A stretch of DNA of 64,000 bases from Nilaparvata lugens (Eukaryota > Arthropoda > Insecta > Hemiptera > Delphacidae), in contig NC_052517.1 in NCBI RefSeq assembly GCF_014356525.2, positions 2,176,742 through 2,240,741 on the forward strand. The letters are read 5' to 3'. Below, piece after piece: positions 32,254-41,127 of the stretch; within the stretch, counting starts at the first letter, position 1, and every line of letters starts with the position of its first letter. Under the pieces are notes generated by a model. It saw only the letters and a program-made list of their open reading frames with translations, ran no database searches and had not been told where the DNA came from. The position numbers were made by a program, and so were the translations under genes.

Positions 32254-33820
32254 AGTGTATGTGCGTCTGTGTACACGATATCTCATCTCCCAATTAACGG
32301 AATGACTTGAAATTTGAAACGTTAGGTCCTTACAATATAAGGATCAGACACGAACATATTCGATCAAATGCGATTCAAGATGGCGGCTAAAATGGCGAAA
32401 ATGTTGTCAAAAACAGGGTTTTTCGCGATTTTCTCGAAAACGGCTCCAACGATTTTGATCAAATTTATACCTAAAGAAGTCATTGATAAGCTCTATCAAC
32501 TGCCACAAGTCCTATATCTGTAAAAATTCCAGGAGCTCCGCCCCATCTATGCAAAGTTTGATTTTAGATTCCCAATTATCAGGCTTCAGATACAATTTAA
32601 ACAAAAAAATTCATGTGGAAAAGATTGAGCATGAAAATCTCTACAATTAATGTCCAGTAACATTTTCACCTAAAATTGAAAATAAGCTCGAAATTCGAGA
32701 AAATGTGATTATCCAATTGCAAACTGTTGGCAACTGTTGATTCTATTAAATGATTCACTATGAAGAGATAGCAGACCTCGTATGTCTCCAGCGTTATTGT
32801 CCTGTCACCAGCTGACTCAGATTTTTGTTTATAAGTAGACTTGAGATGCGCGGGAACACTAGCGTCAGGTGATCAATTCTCATAACGGCAAGGAAAGTTG
32901 TGTGAGTGCGCCACACCAGATTCTTTACCTCTTGCTATTATTGGTCATTGATCCTAAAGTGATTTTGGAATAATAATTTCATTAGGCTAGGCTATTGAGT
33001 TTGAAAACGTATTTGTTTTGAAAAAAATGGAATAATAATTTATTATTGTTATATTAATATGTTGAATATGACATTGATTAATAACATTCAGATGGGAATA
33101 TAATAAATTCCAAGGCAATCCTTGTATTATTTTTCTTGAACATTTTTAGGTTATGTCACATTCGTAAAATTAGGTTAGTTTTTTACGCATAATTCTGATA
33201 CAATTTTATTGCAAAATAAACTTGCAAACTATAAATCATGAATTTAAATGGACTAATCCAAATAATTTAGGTATTCCATGACATCTACTTGACTTTTTAT
33301 CTACTCCAAAACAATAACTGAATTGTGTTTGCTCAGTTAAGTCTAGAACTTGAATTCAAACCCTACCCCAGTCGAGGGTTTGAAATCACGCTGTTTCAAC
33401 TTCTGGACTCAACGATTTTTGATAAATCTTCAACTCGGAAAGAGGCGAGAATCTAATTCAAGTCCTGGACTTATAACCCCTTCACTCAGAAGGCGAAATT
33501 ATAAACTCCAGGGTCTAATGTGATCTCTAAACTCCAGAATCTATTTAAGTCCTCGACTACGTTAACGCTCTGACTCGGAAACCAAATTTTCTGACTCCAG
33601 AGTTTAAAGCCAGTTAAAGTCTAGAACTTAGCTAAATCCCGAGCTCGGAAACCGGCCTTAAATTGTTTCTAAAAAATATAATATCTACTTACAAGGCGTA
33701 GAATAAATCCAGCCTAAATGTGTTGCTTTACTATAATGCCATATCATCACAGTTACCATTGCAATACTGGGCTGTTAAAAAAAGTTGAACAACTGTTGTT
33801 GATAAAGTTTGAGAAGAGAG

Positions 33821-33853
<33 letters not shown>

Positions 33854-36800
33854 AGGAAAGAGAAGAAAGGAAAGAAGTAGGCCTACATTATCCTATGCCT
33901 CTACTAGATCAATCTAATAATTAACACCATATGTTTTTTTAAATGACACTCACATACTCTTTCTCTCTCTCTCTATGTCTATCTATCTGTCACTCTCTAT
34001 TCTATTCAAATATTGGAAGCATATGGCTTCAATATCATTGGCGTTATCACAACAGACTTGAACAACACATATTTCTGTTCTGGCCTCAAGTTGATAAGAA
34101 AAAATAATTTGTTAAACTAAAACAGTGACTGGCTTTGATTGCATTAAAACTGGAGAATTTGTTACAAGTTGGTTTATAATGTGATCTATAGTGAGGTCCA
34201 CGTTATAATGGCAGTATTTGATTAACATTGGTGTTGCTATCCTTGTCTATCATTCCACAAAGCAGTTAGCTCCATCCTGTTTTGTATCAAATTATGGTGT
34301 TGTGTATCAAGTTGAGATGATATTGTATCATATTGTGTTGATACTCTATCATGTTGTGGTTTTTCTTGTTCTATAGTGAGGTTCACGTTATAATGGCAGT
34401 TTTTGAATGAAAAAGACTAAGAAATTGTCAAAAAACCACAGATTTATTGATACTTGGAAAGACCGGTTTCGGTTAACACACCATTGTCAATCTCTGATAA
34501 ACTCTATCAAGGATTGTCAGCTGATAGGCTGTGTTGTGCTATAAGAGGGCCTAACATTACTCCAAAAAGCTCCTTGTGTATCTTCTCGGATGCAACACGT
34601 TGCTTTTGAGAAGATACAGAAGAGCATCTGTTGCATATGGAAAGATACATTAACGCTCCTTGTGTGTCTTTTCGGAATTCAAAACGTTGCTTCCGAGAAG
34701 ATACAAAAGAGCACCTGTTGCTTTTTGAAAGATACATTAACGCTCCTTGTGTGTCTTTTCGGATGCAACACGTTGCTTTTGAGAAGATACAAAAGAGCAC
34801 CTGTTGCTTATTGAAAGATACATTAAAGCTCCTAGTGTATCTTTTCGGAATTCAACACGTTGCTTCCGAGAAGATACAGAAGAGCGTCTGTTGCTTATTG
34901 AAAGATACATTAAAGCTGCTTGTGTATCTTTTCGGATGCAACACGTTGCTTTTGAGAAGATACAGAAGAGCGGCTGTTGCTTATTGAAAGATACAATAAA
35001 GCTCCTCCTGTATCTTTTCGGAATTCAACACGTTGCTTCCGAGAAGATACAGAAGAGCATCTGTTGCTTATGGGAAGACACATTTTCAAAAATGTTGGAT
35101 GTTTTTGAATGGGTAGTATTGTAGTCTAGTGGCCCCCCGCCGATAGGCAAAGCTTCTCTTTTGAGAAGATACAGAAGAGCACCTGTTGCTTATGGAAAGA
35201 TACATTAAATCTCCCAGTGTATCTTTTCGGATGCAACACGTTCCTTTTGAGAAGATACAAAAAAGCATCTGTTGCTTATGGGAAGACACATTTTCAAAAA
35301 TGTTGGGATGTTTTTGTTTGGGTAGTATTGTAGTCTAGTGGCCCCCCGCCGATAGGCAAAGCTTCTCTTTTGAGAAGATACAGAAGAGCACCTGTTGCCT
35401 ATTGATAGATACATTAAAGCTGCTTGTGTATCTTTTCGGATGCAACACGTTGCTTCCGAGAAGATACAGAAGAGCATCTGTTGCTTATGGGAAGACACAT
35501 TTTTAAAAATGTTGGATGTTTTTGAATGGGTAGTATTGTAGTCTAGTGGCCCCCCGCCGATAGGCAAAGCTTCTCTTTTGAGAAGATACAGAAGAGCACC
35601 TGTTGCTTATGGAAAGATACATTAAATCTCCCAGTGTATTTTTTCGGATGCAACACGTTCCTTTTGAGAAGATACAAAAGAGCATCTGTTGCTTATGGGA
35701 AGACACATTTTCAAAAATGTTGGGATGTTTTTGTTTGGGTAGTATTGTAGTCTAGTGGCCCCCCGCCGATAGGCAAAGTTTCTCTTTTGAGAAGATACAG
35801 AAGAGCACCTGTTGCTTATGGAAAGATACATTAAATCTCCCAGTGTATCTTTTCGGATGCAACACGTTCCTTTTGAGAAGATACAAAAGAGCATCTGTTG
35901 CTTATGGGAAGATACATTTTCAAAAATGTTGGGATGTTTTTGTTTGGGTAGTATTGTAGTCTAGTGGCCCTCCGCCGATAGGCAAAGCTTCTCTTTTGAG
36001 AAGATACAAAAGAGCATCTGTTACTTATGGAAAGATACATTAAAGCTCCCAGTGTGTCTTTTCGGATGCAACACGTTGCTTTTGAGAAGATACAGAAGAG
36101 CATCTGTTACTTATGGGAAGACACATTTTCATAAATGTTGGATGTTTTTGAATGGGTAGTATTGTAGTCTAGTGGCCCCCCGCCGATAGGCAAAGCTTCT
36201 CTTTTGAGAAGATACAGAAGAGCACCTGTTGCTTATGGAAAGATACATTAAAGCTGCTTGTGTATCTTTTCGGATGCAACACGTTGCTTTTGAGAAGATA
36301 CAAAAGAGCGTCTGTTGCTTATTGGAAGATACATTAAAGCTCCTTGTGTATCTTTTTGGATGCAACACTTTGCTTGTAAGAAGATACAAAAGAGCATCTG
36401 TTGCTTATAGAAATATACATTAAAGCTGCTTGTGTATCTTTTCGGATGCAACACGTTGCTTTTGAGAAGATACAAAAGAGCATCTGTTGCTTATGGAAAG
36501 ATACATTAAAGCTCCTTGTGTATCTTTTCGGATGCATCAACTGGTGTGCGCCTAGCCTAAATTTGATCAAATTCTGAAGAAATTAATCAACTTTTTCAAT
36601 TTTTCTTGCAGACTGGCAGTACCCTGGCCATGATACCAGAGGACTTATCACGTTCCATGGCCGAAAAGATCAGCTGTGCCTATCTGAACATAAGAGCAGA
36701 TGAAGGCTTCTACACACCGGACGCTCTATACGACGACATTTTGGAGACAATTTCAAAAAACGCGCGCCATTTCGAAAAGCATACCGTCCCTGGTAAACAC

Positions 36801-36941
36801 CATGTACATTTGAACGACCCGAGTCAGGTGGCTGAAATTATATCCAAATTCCTTTTGGACAGAGAAGAGGAGAAGAAGAAGAAGGATGAAGAGGAGGAGG
36901 AAGAAGTCGATGAATTTGAGCCTGATAATCCGTATTTTTGA
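17972..36941 (+). CDS. Gene 2: SERHL2/kraken-like serine hydrolase paralog
   Basis: Spliced model: 17972-18026, a 51-nt remnant of exon 2 (24701-24751), 27680-27912, 31418-31610 and 36612-36941. Phases match gene 1 (1, 0, 2, 0), and exons 3 and 4 have the same lengths as in gene 1. Seen: IPVPWGHI at the start, IDMIGHGRSS, nucleophile elbow ILGHSRGGSIGF, TRDIRLK, the C-terminal KISCAYLNIRAD strand, and PGKHHVHL with the likely catalytic His. The segment that should carry the HGW oxyanion motif (about 110 nt of exon 2) is not visible, so the gene is either incomplete in the assembly or damaged. The protein ends in a Glu/Lys-rich tail, DNPYF, encoded by polypurine repeat. No signal peptide is seen. 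Substrate unknown. Gene 1 lies upstream in the same orientation, indicating tandem duplication. Confidence 0.78.
18027..18521 (+). other. Gene 2 intron 1, proximal unique part
   Basis: AT-rich intron sequence. No repeat family or conserved coding motif was recognised. Confidence 0.4.
18522..18736. mobile_element. Complete T-family MITE with TA ends
   Basis: TAGTGAGGTCCACGTTATAA at the left and its inverse ending CACTA at 18736 form TIRs, with TA at both edges. About 215 bp, no ORF. Confidence 0.8.
18790..19330. mobile_element. Two Helitron-B copies in opposite orientations
   Basis: 18790-18966 is a minus-strand copy (5' end TTATTATAGTATAGAT at the right). 19131-19330 is a plus-strand copy starting A|TCCATACTATAATAAAG. 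Both carry the GACGCATCATCACGTCTCAA marker and lack an intact 3' hairpin. Confidence 0.65.
19331..20160. other. Intron sequence with a fragment of the F2 interior
   Basis: 19548-19700 repeats the 11105-11245 sequence (ATCATATGAATATGAT, TCTGTTCCCAAATTTTGATA). The remainder has no recognised feature. A small frame at 19927-20151 has no family resemblance. Confidence 0.4.
20163..20740 (+). repeat. GAA-rich polypurine tract, about 580 bp
   Basis: Almost pure purine (GAAGAA with occasional GAGA) on the plus strand, inside gene 2 intron 1. Reading frames giving poly-Lys/Arg/Glu are artefacts. Confidence 0.9.
20968..21680. mobile_element. T-family tandem array, left ends
   Basis: TATAGTGAGGTCCACG recurs near 20966, 21129, 21294 and 21466 at about 165-172 bp spacing, with a final remnant at 21655. 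The order is opposite to the 15868 array. Confidence 0.8.
21780..22299 (-). mobile_element. Family G1 element, minus orientation, 5' part
   Basis: Contains CGTTGGAGCCGTTTTCGAGA, an ACACAC stretch and the terminal ACTTTCCTTACCTATGGTAA-TAGGGCAAGGAAAGTA hairpin. It corresponds to 32036 onward, inverted, without the distal part. Confidence 0.7.
22300..23161. mobile_element. Two long T-family elements
   Basis: 22310-22659 ends in the inverse TIR, and 22799-23161 is bounded by TIRs on both sides. Internal landmarks are GGATAGCTGATACTGGTATA and GGCAACGTTGTTCT. Confidence 0.7.
23240..24005. repeat. Intron 4-like repeats with a nested T element
   Basis: Repeats of AGATATGCCATGGTTTGTAG and AGTTTTGTATCAAATTATGG, as in gene 1 intron 4 (5600-8040), occur at 23257, 23400, 23520 and 23870. 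A TIR-bounded T element (23571-23789) is inserted among them. Confidence 0.65.
24249..24700. repeat. Three tandem degenerate M1 MITE units ending at the exon 2 remnant
   Basis: Three units of about 150 bp, each containing GGGCACAGTATGAGAGACTA and CAACTACTAGGACTATCGGC. These match the central part of M1 MITEs (10268-10532). The last unit ends within a few bases of CTGCTTTGCATTGAT, the first recognisable codons of exon 2. Confidence 0.75.
24701..24751 (+). CDS. Gene 2 exon 2 remnant (GHGRSS)
   Basis: Seventeen codons, LLCIDMIGHGRSSHFPK, align with the end of gene 1 exon 2 (LLCIDLPGHGLSSPYPQ). They end in phase 0 at AAG|GTACAA, a GT donor where gene 1 has GC. No acceptor or upstream exon sequence is found. 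Repeat sequence begins immediately before. Confidence 0.7.
24755..25230. repeat. Minisatellite, about 54-bp unit, start of gene 2 intron 2
   Basis: Diverged copies of GGCAACTATTTTATTCTATG with GAGTTATATGGAGGCGTTCA continue directly from the exon 2 donor, as a different minisatellite does in gene 1. Confidence 0.8.
25303..26110 (+). mobile_element. tRNA-derived SINE (SINE1) interrupted by a family H element
   Basis: Polymerase III-like A box TGGTGTAAGGG and B box GGTTCGATTCC (25411) sit in a tRNA-like head followed by a body with GTAGCGCTCATCGAATTTCC and a terminal ATTTAATTATAAT. The family H element 25440-25996 splits it after ACAAATAATT. The SINE resumes with TTTGAATAGTAG. Confidence 0.8.
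25440..25996 (+). mobile_element. Family H element nested in SINE1
   Basis: GACCGAGCGAAGTGAGG ... CAGAACTACTAG. Comparison with uninterrupted SINE1 copies places the insertion within the TTTTT run of AATAATTTTTGAATAG and fixes both ends to within two T bases. Confidence 0.75.
26128..27605. mobile_element. Large foldback element, arms about 600 bp
   Basis: The left arm 26128-26730 and right arm 26870-27488 are inverted copies (AGGTGGAGGAAAAATG, ACATTGTTTGGTCACGTA, GGAACTTCATC). The 140-bp centre (26730-26870, GTGAAAAGTGCTGTTTTTTC ... CCCGAGGCGAAGACGAGGGC) is present again, inverted, at 27488-27600. No transposase was recognised in the arm frames. The element ends about 75 bp before gene 2 exon 3. 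Confidence 0.75.
27680..27912 (+). CDS. Gene 2 exon 3 (nucleophile elbow GHSRGG)
   Basis: Acceptor GCTTTGCAG ends at 27679. The 233 nt read GHLYYFFWDAVVMVRRMVKH, then KVSILGHSRGGSIGFMYA with the nucleophile Ser, then LICLDIAYPK, ending in phase 2 at GACAG|GTAGAG. Confidence 0.85.
27913..28273 (+). other. Gene 2 intron 3, proximal unique part
   Basis: AT-rich intron with a TCTC-rich patch at 28205-28260. No other feature recognised. Confidence 0.4.
28274..28604. mobile_element. Family P MITE, then partial SINE1
   Basis: 28274-28428 is bounded by CGGTTGCACAAAAGCCGG and its inverse. 28490-28604 is the SINE1 head with A box TGGTGTAAGGG and B box GGTTCGATTCC, cut off at TTTCCATC where a T element starts. 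Confidence 0.75.
28604..29156. mobile_element. T-long element followed by a T-short unit
   Basis: 28606-28990 has TIRs at both ends. It is followed by a short unit with TGATACAGTATCATCTCAAC ending in a degraded TIR at 29156. Confidence 0.75.
29157..29423. other. Intron sequence, nothing recognised
   Basis: AT-rich. The minus-strand frame at 29237-29461 has no similarity I can name. Confidence 0.35.
29424..30350. mobile_element. T-family satellite-like array, five units of about 183 bp
   Basis: TATAGTGAGGTCCACGTTAT recurs near 29421, 29597, 29782, 29965 and 30150, with a terminal partial at 30337. Units are very similar, indicating recent amplification as an array rather than separate insertions. 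Confidence 0.85.
30399..31287 (-). mobile_element. Family H element, minus strand, with nested M1 MITE
   Basis: ACTAGTAGTTCTGTGAACAG at the left through GCGAAGTGAGG reverse (CCTCACTTCGCTCGGTC) at 31287. The 5' part (about 205 bp) is tandemly duplicated. M1 is inserted at 30768-31043. Confidence 0.7.
30768..31043. mobile_element. M1 MITE nested in family H, 5-bp TSD
   Basis: CCATAGAGAAAC ... GTTTCTCTATGG flanked by CCAAA on both sides. Removing it and one CCAAA restores GCCAAACCGTCGAC, as in uninterrupted family H copies. Confidence 0.8.
31418..31610 (+). CDS. Gene 2 exon 4
   Basis: Acceptor ATTTTTTCTAG ends at 31417. The first base completes the Arg codon from exon 3. The 193 nt read FLRYETFSEDNMPCYGYTEM through LMNRGMKPAKTK to FTRDIRLK, ending in phase 0 at AAG|GTGAAT. 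It aligns along its whole length with gene 1 exon 4. Confidence 0.85.
31678..33657. mobile_element. TTAA-flanked TIR element with nested G1 element
   Basis: TTAA|GAGCCGGATTCCGAGGTCGG at 31674 and CCGAGCTCGGAAACCGGCC|TTAA at 33661 give inverted ends with TTAA on both sides, the pattern of piggyBac-type insertion. No transposase is visible. The G1 element 32036-32922 sits inside. Confidence 0.65.
32036..32922 (+). mobile_element. Family G1 element with (TG)n microsatellite
   Basis: TACTTTCCTTGCCC at the left and GGCAAGGAAAGTTGTGTGAG at the right give partly inverted ends. An internal (TG)n runs at 32170-32255. It shares the CAAGATGGCGGCTAAAATGG and CGTTTTCGAGAAAATCGCGA (inverse) landmarks with 21780 and 55333. 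Confidence 0.75.
33810..33980. repeat. (GA)n and (TC)n microsatellites
   Basis: GAGAGAGAGAGAGAGAGAGA around 33820-33855 and TCTCTCTCTCTCTATGTC at about 33960. Simple repeats in gene 2 intron 4. Confidence 0.8.
34188..34505. mobile_element. T-short element and a half copy of family R
   Basis: 34188-34398 holds two T left ends. 34407-34502 is a single arm of family R (GACCGGTTTCGGTTAACACA), lacking the inverted partner, and runs into the minisatellite. Confidence 0.7.
34545..36535 (+). repeat. About 2-kb minisatellite with 85-bp and 208-bp periodicity
   Basis: The basic 85-bp unit is GAGAAGATACAAAAGAGCAT with CTTTTCGGATGCAACACG. Between 35100 and 36180 a higher-order unit of about 208 bp (marker GGCCCCCCGCCGATAGGCAA) repeats six times. 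Its segment TGTTGGATGTTTTTGAATGG resembles the internal repeat of family H (53045-53270). Predicted frames such as FCIFSKATCCIRKDTQ are repeat artefacts. Confidence 0.9.
36612..36941 (+). CDS. Gene 2 exon 5 (catalytic His region, acidic tail)
   Basis: Acceptor TTTTTCTTGCAG ends at 36611. The 110 codons include the stop at 36939-36941. Order: TGSTLAMIPEDL, KISCAYLNIRADEGFY, PGKHHVHLNDPSQVAEIISK with the probable catalytic His, then a Glu/Lys run of about 17 residues and EFEPDNPYF. The family normally ends soon after the His helix, so the charged tail is an addition. Confidence 0.85.
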   Translation, partial: TGSTLAMIPEDLSRSMAEKISCAYLNIRADEGFYTPDALYDDILETISKNARHFEKHTVPGKHHVHLNDPSQVAEIISKFLLDREEEKKKKDEEEEEEVDEFEPDNPYF

Positions 36942-37004
36942 AACACAGAGAAGGGTGAAGAGGAGAAAGAGGATGAAGTAGAAGAGTGGGATAGTCCATG
37001 GTAA
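36942..37004 (+). other. In-frame acidic extension beyond the gene 2 stop
   Basis: After TGA the same frame stays open for 20 codons, Glu-rich and ending EEWDSPW before TAA (37002-37004). A related EEEWDNPYQWG end occurs on the minus strand at 48177-48230. This is either a former C-terminus truncated by a new stop or a readthrough extension. Confidence 0.5.
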
Positions 37005-37192
37005 TCATCTCATTCACTTCCAACTAGACCGAGAGAGAGAGAGAGAGAGAGAGAAAAGAAAGTGATTGGGAGGAAAAGAAAGAAAAAGATGTAGAGTAAG
37101 AGAAGAAGAAGAAATAAAAGAAGGTTGATGATGACGATGTAGTGAAAGATAATGAAGAAGAAGATGACATAGAAGACAATATTGTGAAGATT

Positions 37193-37254
<62 letters not shown>

Positions 37255-37366
37255 GGATGAGAAGAAGTAGAAGAAGGAGAGGGAGAAGATCGAATGACAA
37301 GTGGAGAGAGGAGAAGATGATAATGAAGAAGAAGAATATTAAGATGATGATGTTGAAGAAAGATAA

Positions 37367-37401
<35 letters not shown>

Positions 37402-37975
37402 AGAAGAAGAAGAAGAAGGAGGAGAAAAAGGAGAGGGAGAAGAATGACAAGAAAAGAGAGGAGAAGATGATGATAAAGAAGAATTTCTGCTGATCGAGGT
37501 AACAGAGAAGGAAACAGAAGAAGGTGAGGAATAATCTCAATTATAGAAATCCTCCCATTCAATTATATCTACACAAAGAGAGAGAAAGAGTGAGAGAGAG
37601 AAAATAGAGAAAATGAGAGTAAGAGCGAATACATGGGAACCATATCATTGTCAAGGTGTAACTACAATCATTGGATTTTAGCCAAAGAAATATAGCTTAA
37701 AAGTGACTTTAGACATGAACCAAATATAATTATCTATTATTGTAAAATTGTTATTTTCAAAAAAATCTATAGAAATTCAGGCATCTAGAATGGAACTTGA
37801 GGAGAACACTATTATTATATTCATCAATGAATAATAACTATATTTGTTCATTATTATTTATTACTGTACATTTGATTCTTTTGGTATGCACTCGATAAGA
37901 GATTATCATATCTATGAACATTGCTCAAGTTGATTAGATTAATATTCTACTCAATAAAGTTTTTTCATTCACTAT
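37005..37975 (+). other. Gene 2 3'UTR with polypurine and GAT repeats, AATAAA at 37953
   Basis: 37025-37500 is nearly all purine on the plus strand with a (GAT)n block at 37190-37255. 37590-37958 is normal AT-rich sequence ending ACTCAATAAAGTTTTTTC, a plausible polyadenylation signal. The distal part is duplicated at 54240-54715. Confidence 0.65.
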
Positions 37976-38502
37976 AATTGTGTCTAATAATTGAAGAATG
38001 TTGAAGTGACACAAAACCTAGCTACATTTGGACTGTTGTATAAATTAGAATTGGAACCGTTCTGGGCTTATACGCCTGTCGTACTTTTCTGTAAGTTGAG
38101 TATTTCTGAATAAATCAATAAATAAATAATTCATTTTCAATTCCAATCCCGATCAAATTAACGTCTCACTCTAGTGAGAATAAAATCAAGATTCTCCGTG
38201 ACAAATTCAAATTGTTTTTTTTTTCAAATTGTTTTTTTTTCTTTATTCTGATTCAAAAATCAAATACATACAAAATTTCAAATACATCAAACATCAAAAA
38301 TGGAAATAAAATACAAAGTGCACTGAAGAAATTGTATAAAATATAATTTATGTAATAAGGCTTTCTACGTGTATGATGTATTATGAAAAAAACAAAGCTT
38401 TTTTGAAACAGAATATTTCTAGCTTGCTGTAAGCATATAATGCTTAACGCGTGCAAGCAGGAGTGCTTATACTATAATTGAATAAAATCAGAAAGAAGAA
38501 AA

Positions 38503-38900
38503 AAAATGTTTTCCTACAGTTACGTTGGAAAGTGGCCATTGCTGCACTGATTACAGAACGCAAAGAATCACTTTTCCGCTCTAGTGCGGGAAAAATTTTT
38601 CTGCACTCCAGATTTGCAACATGGCAACGCAAAATACTTAGTAGGTTATATGGAGCAACAGTGCAGCAAAATCAAAATGAAGTTGGTAACAGTGACTGCT
38701 GTGGCTGCTATAGTGAGCAGAGGTACCCACTTTTCATATTCAATGGTAACTGTAGGAAAAACTTAATGTGAAATACGTGCGCAAAGTTCCTCTGCTGCAC
38801 TCAAGAAACCATTCCGCCCTCGCCTATGGCTCGGGCGTAAACGTTTCTTTCGGTGCAGCAAACTGTCACTTTGCGCACTAGTTGCACAAATAACTATTTT
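38503..38900 (+). mobile_element. Family X element (deletion derivative)
   Basis: Starts CCTACAGTTACGTTGGAAAG and ends GCGCACTAGTTGCACAAATA. Compared with 39703-40243 it lacks about 130 bp of the interior. The frame reading ALITERKESLFRSSAGKI recurs in all copies but is short and has no known relative. Confidence 0.65.
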
Positions 38901-39119
38901 GGGCAAGAAAAAAATGAAAACACACACTCACACATTCACTCACACATACATTTCCAGTTTGGGCTTAATTACTTTTTGATATGATTTTCTATATAATAAT
39001 AATTATTGTGTCGAAAACTAAGAAAGAATAAAAAACATGTGTTCTAAACAATCAGGCAAGATATTTCTAAGCCAATCAGCCGTATTGGCTGTGAATTTTT
39101 TGTCTATGTGGCTCTAATA

Positions 39120-39590
39120 TTATAATAAAGATTCATTCAGTTCATACCTTCAAGATGTCAGTTGAATGAAGATGTATTGATGATCGATATATAGAAGATC
39201 GATGTCCTCTCCAAACTTCTAAATCGATATTATTGATAGATGATGAGCGAGATATTGATGAGTAGTTCCTAGTTTTTTGTTTTCTGTTGATGAAAGAGAT
39301 TTTTCCGTTGATTGACGTTAGGTCTGAATTTTGAAATTTGTTTCAAAATTCGAAATTGTTTGAAAATTTGACAAATTTTGTTTCAGCTTGTTGTGATGAC
39401 TACTGGTGGCTGTGATGATCCTAATGCACCAGTTTGTCTGACTTAGAGTCCTCCCTTGCTTTCTGCAAACCTGCCAAATAAACAAACAAAATATCTGTGA
39501 AAAACATATAAAAACTGGTGAAATAACAATTATATGTTAACAAAAATTTGAATTTAATACTGTAAATCACCCGAATTTCTCATTAAGGCT
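39120..39590. repeat. ATCGAT-rich block, copy 1 of segmental duplication
   Basis: AATAAAGATTCATTCAGTTC through AATCACCCGAATTTCTCAT is nearly identical to 56770-57250. It includes a short candidate terminal exon at 39387-39446. Confidence 0.75.
39387..39446 (+). other. Candidate short terminal exon, copy 1
   Basis: The acceptor-like AAATTTTGTTTCAG precedes 19 codons, LVVMTTGGCDDPNAPVCLT, and TAG. The copy at 57051-57110 keeps the frame and changes only the last residue. No upstream exon is recognised, so it is weakly supported. Confidence 0.25.
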
Positions 39591-40735
39591 GTGCAAAGGC
39601 TAAAAATAAACTTTCTACTGTACTCGTGATATTTTTCAAAGTTTTTCTATTTGTATATCATCAAGCTATCAAAATGAAATAGTTTTCTCAGGAAAACATT
39701 TTTTTCCTACAGTTAAGTTGAAAAGTGGCCATTGCTGCACTGATTACAGAACGCAAAGAATCACTTTTCCGCTCTAGTGCGGGAAAAATTTTTCTGCACT
39801 CCAGATTTGCAACATGGCAACGCAAAATACTTAGTAGGTTATATGGAGCAACAGTGCAGCAAAATCAAAATGAAGTTGGTAACAGTGACTGCTGTGGCTG
39901 CTATAGTGAGCAGAGGTGCAACCAAGCACAACGCGCTAATTATTATTCATTATATATTATAACCAAGGACAACGAGGACTTTAGGATTTCAGGATTAAGG
40001 TTTTTATCAATAATAAAATTACACAGAAAAACATTTGATGCATTTCAGGCAATTTTACCCATAATTACCCACTTTTCATATTCAATGCTAACTGTAGGAA
40101 AAACTTAATGTGAAATACGTGCGCAAAGTTCCTCTGCTGCACTCAAGAAACCATTCCGCCCTCGCCTACGGCTCGGGCGTAAACGTTTCTTTCGGTGCAG
40201 CAAACTGTCACTTTGCGCACTAGTTGCACAAATAACTATTTCCGGTCATTACATTTTGAGATAAGAGCGCCTGAAGTTTAAATTTTTGGGACAGAACACT
40301 TCAAATTCGGTAAGAGATAAATCCATGCGATTTAGAGGATAAATTCTTCATAATAATGTTGATCTAGTAGAACAAAATTTTTCTGAAAATATCAATTTTT
40401 AAGATAGTTATAACTAAAAATGACTTTTAGTTGAGTTATTTTTGGTAAATTGAATAACTATTTCAAAAATTGATATTTTCAGAAAATTTTTGTTTTACTA
40501 GATCAACAATACCATCCTCTGAATCTCATGGATTTATCTCTTACCGAATTTGAAATGTTCTGTCTCAAAAATTCAAACTTCAGGCGCTCATATCTCAAAA
40601 AGTAATGATCGGAAAAAAATGTTTTCCTGAGAAAACTATTTCATTTTGATAGCTTGATGATATACAAATAGAAAAAACTTTGAAAAATATCACGAGAAGG
40701 AAGTTTATTTTTAGCCTTTGCACAGCTTTTATTTC
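39590..40735. mobile_element. Foldback F2 interrupted by a family X element
   Basis: F2 arms (GGCTGTGCAAAGGCTAAAAA at the left, inverse ending near 40733) are split by X at 39703-40243, inserted in the CATTTTTT|CCG stretch that is uninterrupted at 57431. Confidence 0.7.
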
Positions 40736-41052
40736 CATCTGTAGACTGGCTGGCCGCTATGGCTTCGTATAGAAAGAGCGCTGCTATCCATAGATTGTCA
40801 GTTTGGTGTAAGGGTGAGCATTCCTGACCGGCAATTAGGAGGTACTGGGTTCGATTCCCGGGCTGACAAATAATTCTTGAATAGTAGCGCTCATCGAATT
40901 TCCATCTAGCTGTTTACCCTGTTGTCAATATTTGCAGTAGCACAAGTCTTCGGGGTGATTTATAGCATTTGATTAGGATTTTCGTTTAATAATAATAAAT
41001 TATTCATCAATTAGCATTTGAACAAATAATGCAATTTCCAGTTTATTTCCAT
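40733..41052 (+). mobile_element. SINE1, near full length
   Basis: TTTCCATCTGTAGACTGGCTGG head, A box TGGTGTAAGGG, B box GGTTCGATTCCC, and the body ending TAATAATAATAAATTATTCA. A tRNA-derived retroposon, not a functional tRNA: there is no foldable acceptor stem with CCA-adjacent pairing. Confidence 0.8.
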
Positions 41053-41127
41053 CTGTAAAAATGTTAACAGAGAAAACGTAGAATCGAGTAGATAACATCA
41101 TGTAATAGATGACAACTCATAAAGAAG

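Noticed and set aside
32090..32293. His/Thr-repeat ORF
   Set aside because: Produced by the (TG)n microsatellite inside family G1.
34545..36535. CRISPR-like array
   Set aside because: Units are directly abutting and diverging without unique spacers of constant length, and the context is eukaryotic intron. It is a minisatellite.
34590..36570. Many overlapping Cys/Ser-rich ORFs
   Set aside because: All are generated by the 85-bp minisatellite, in both strands and several frames.
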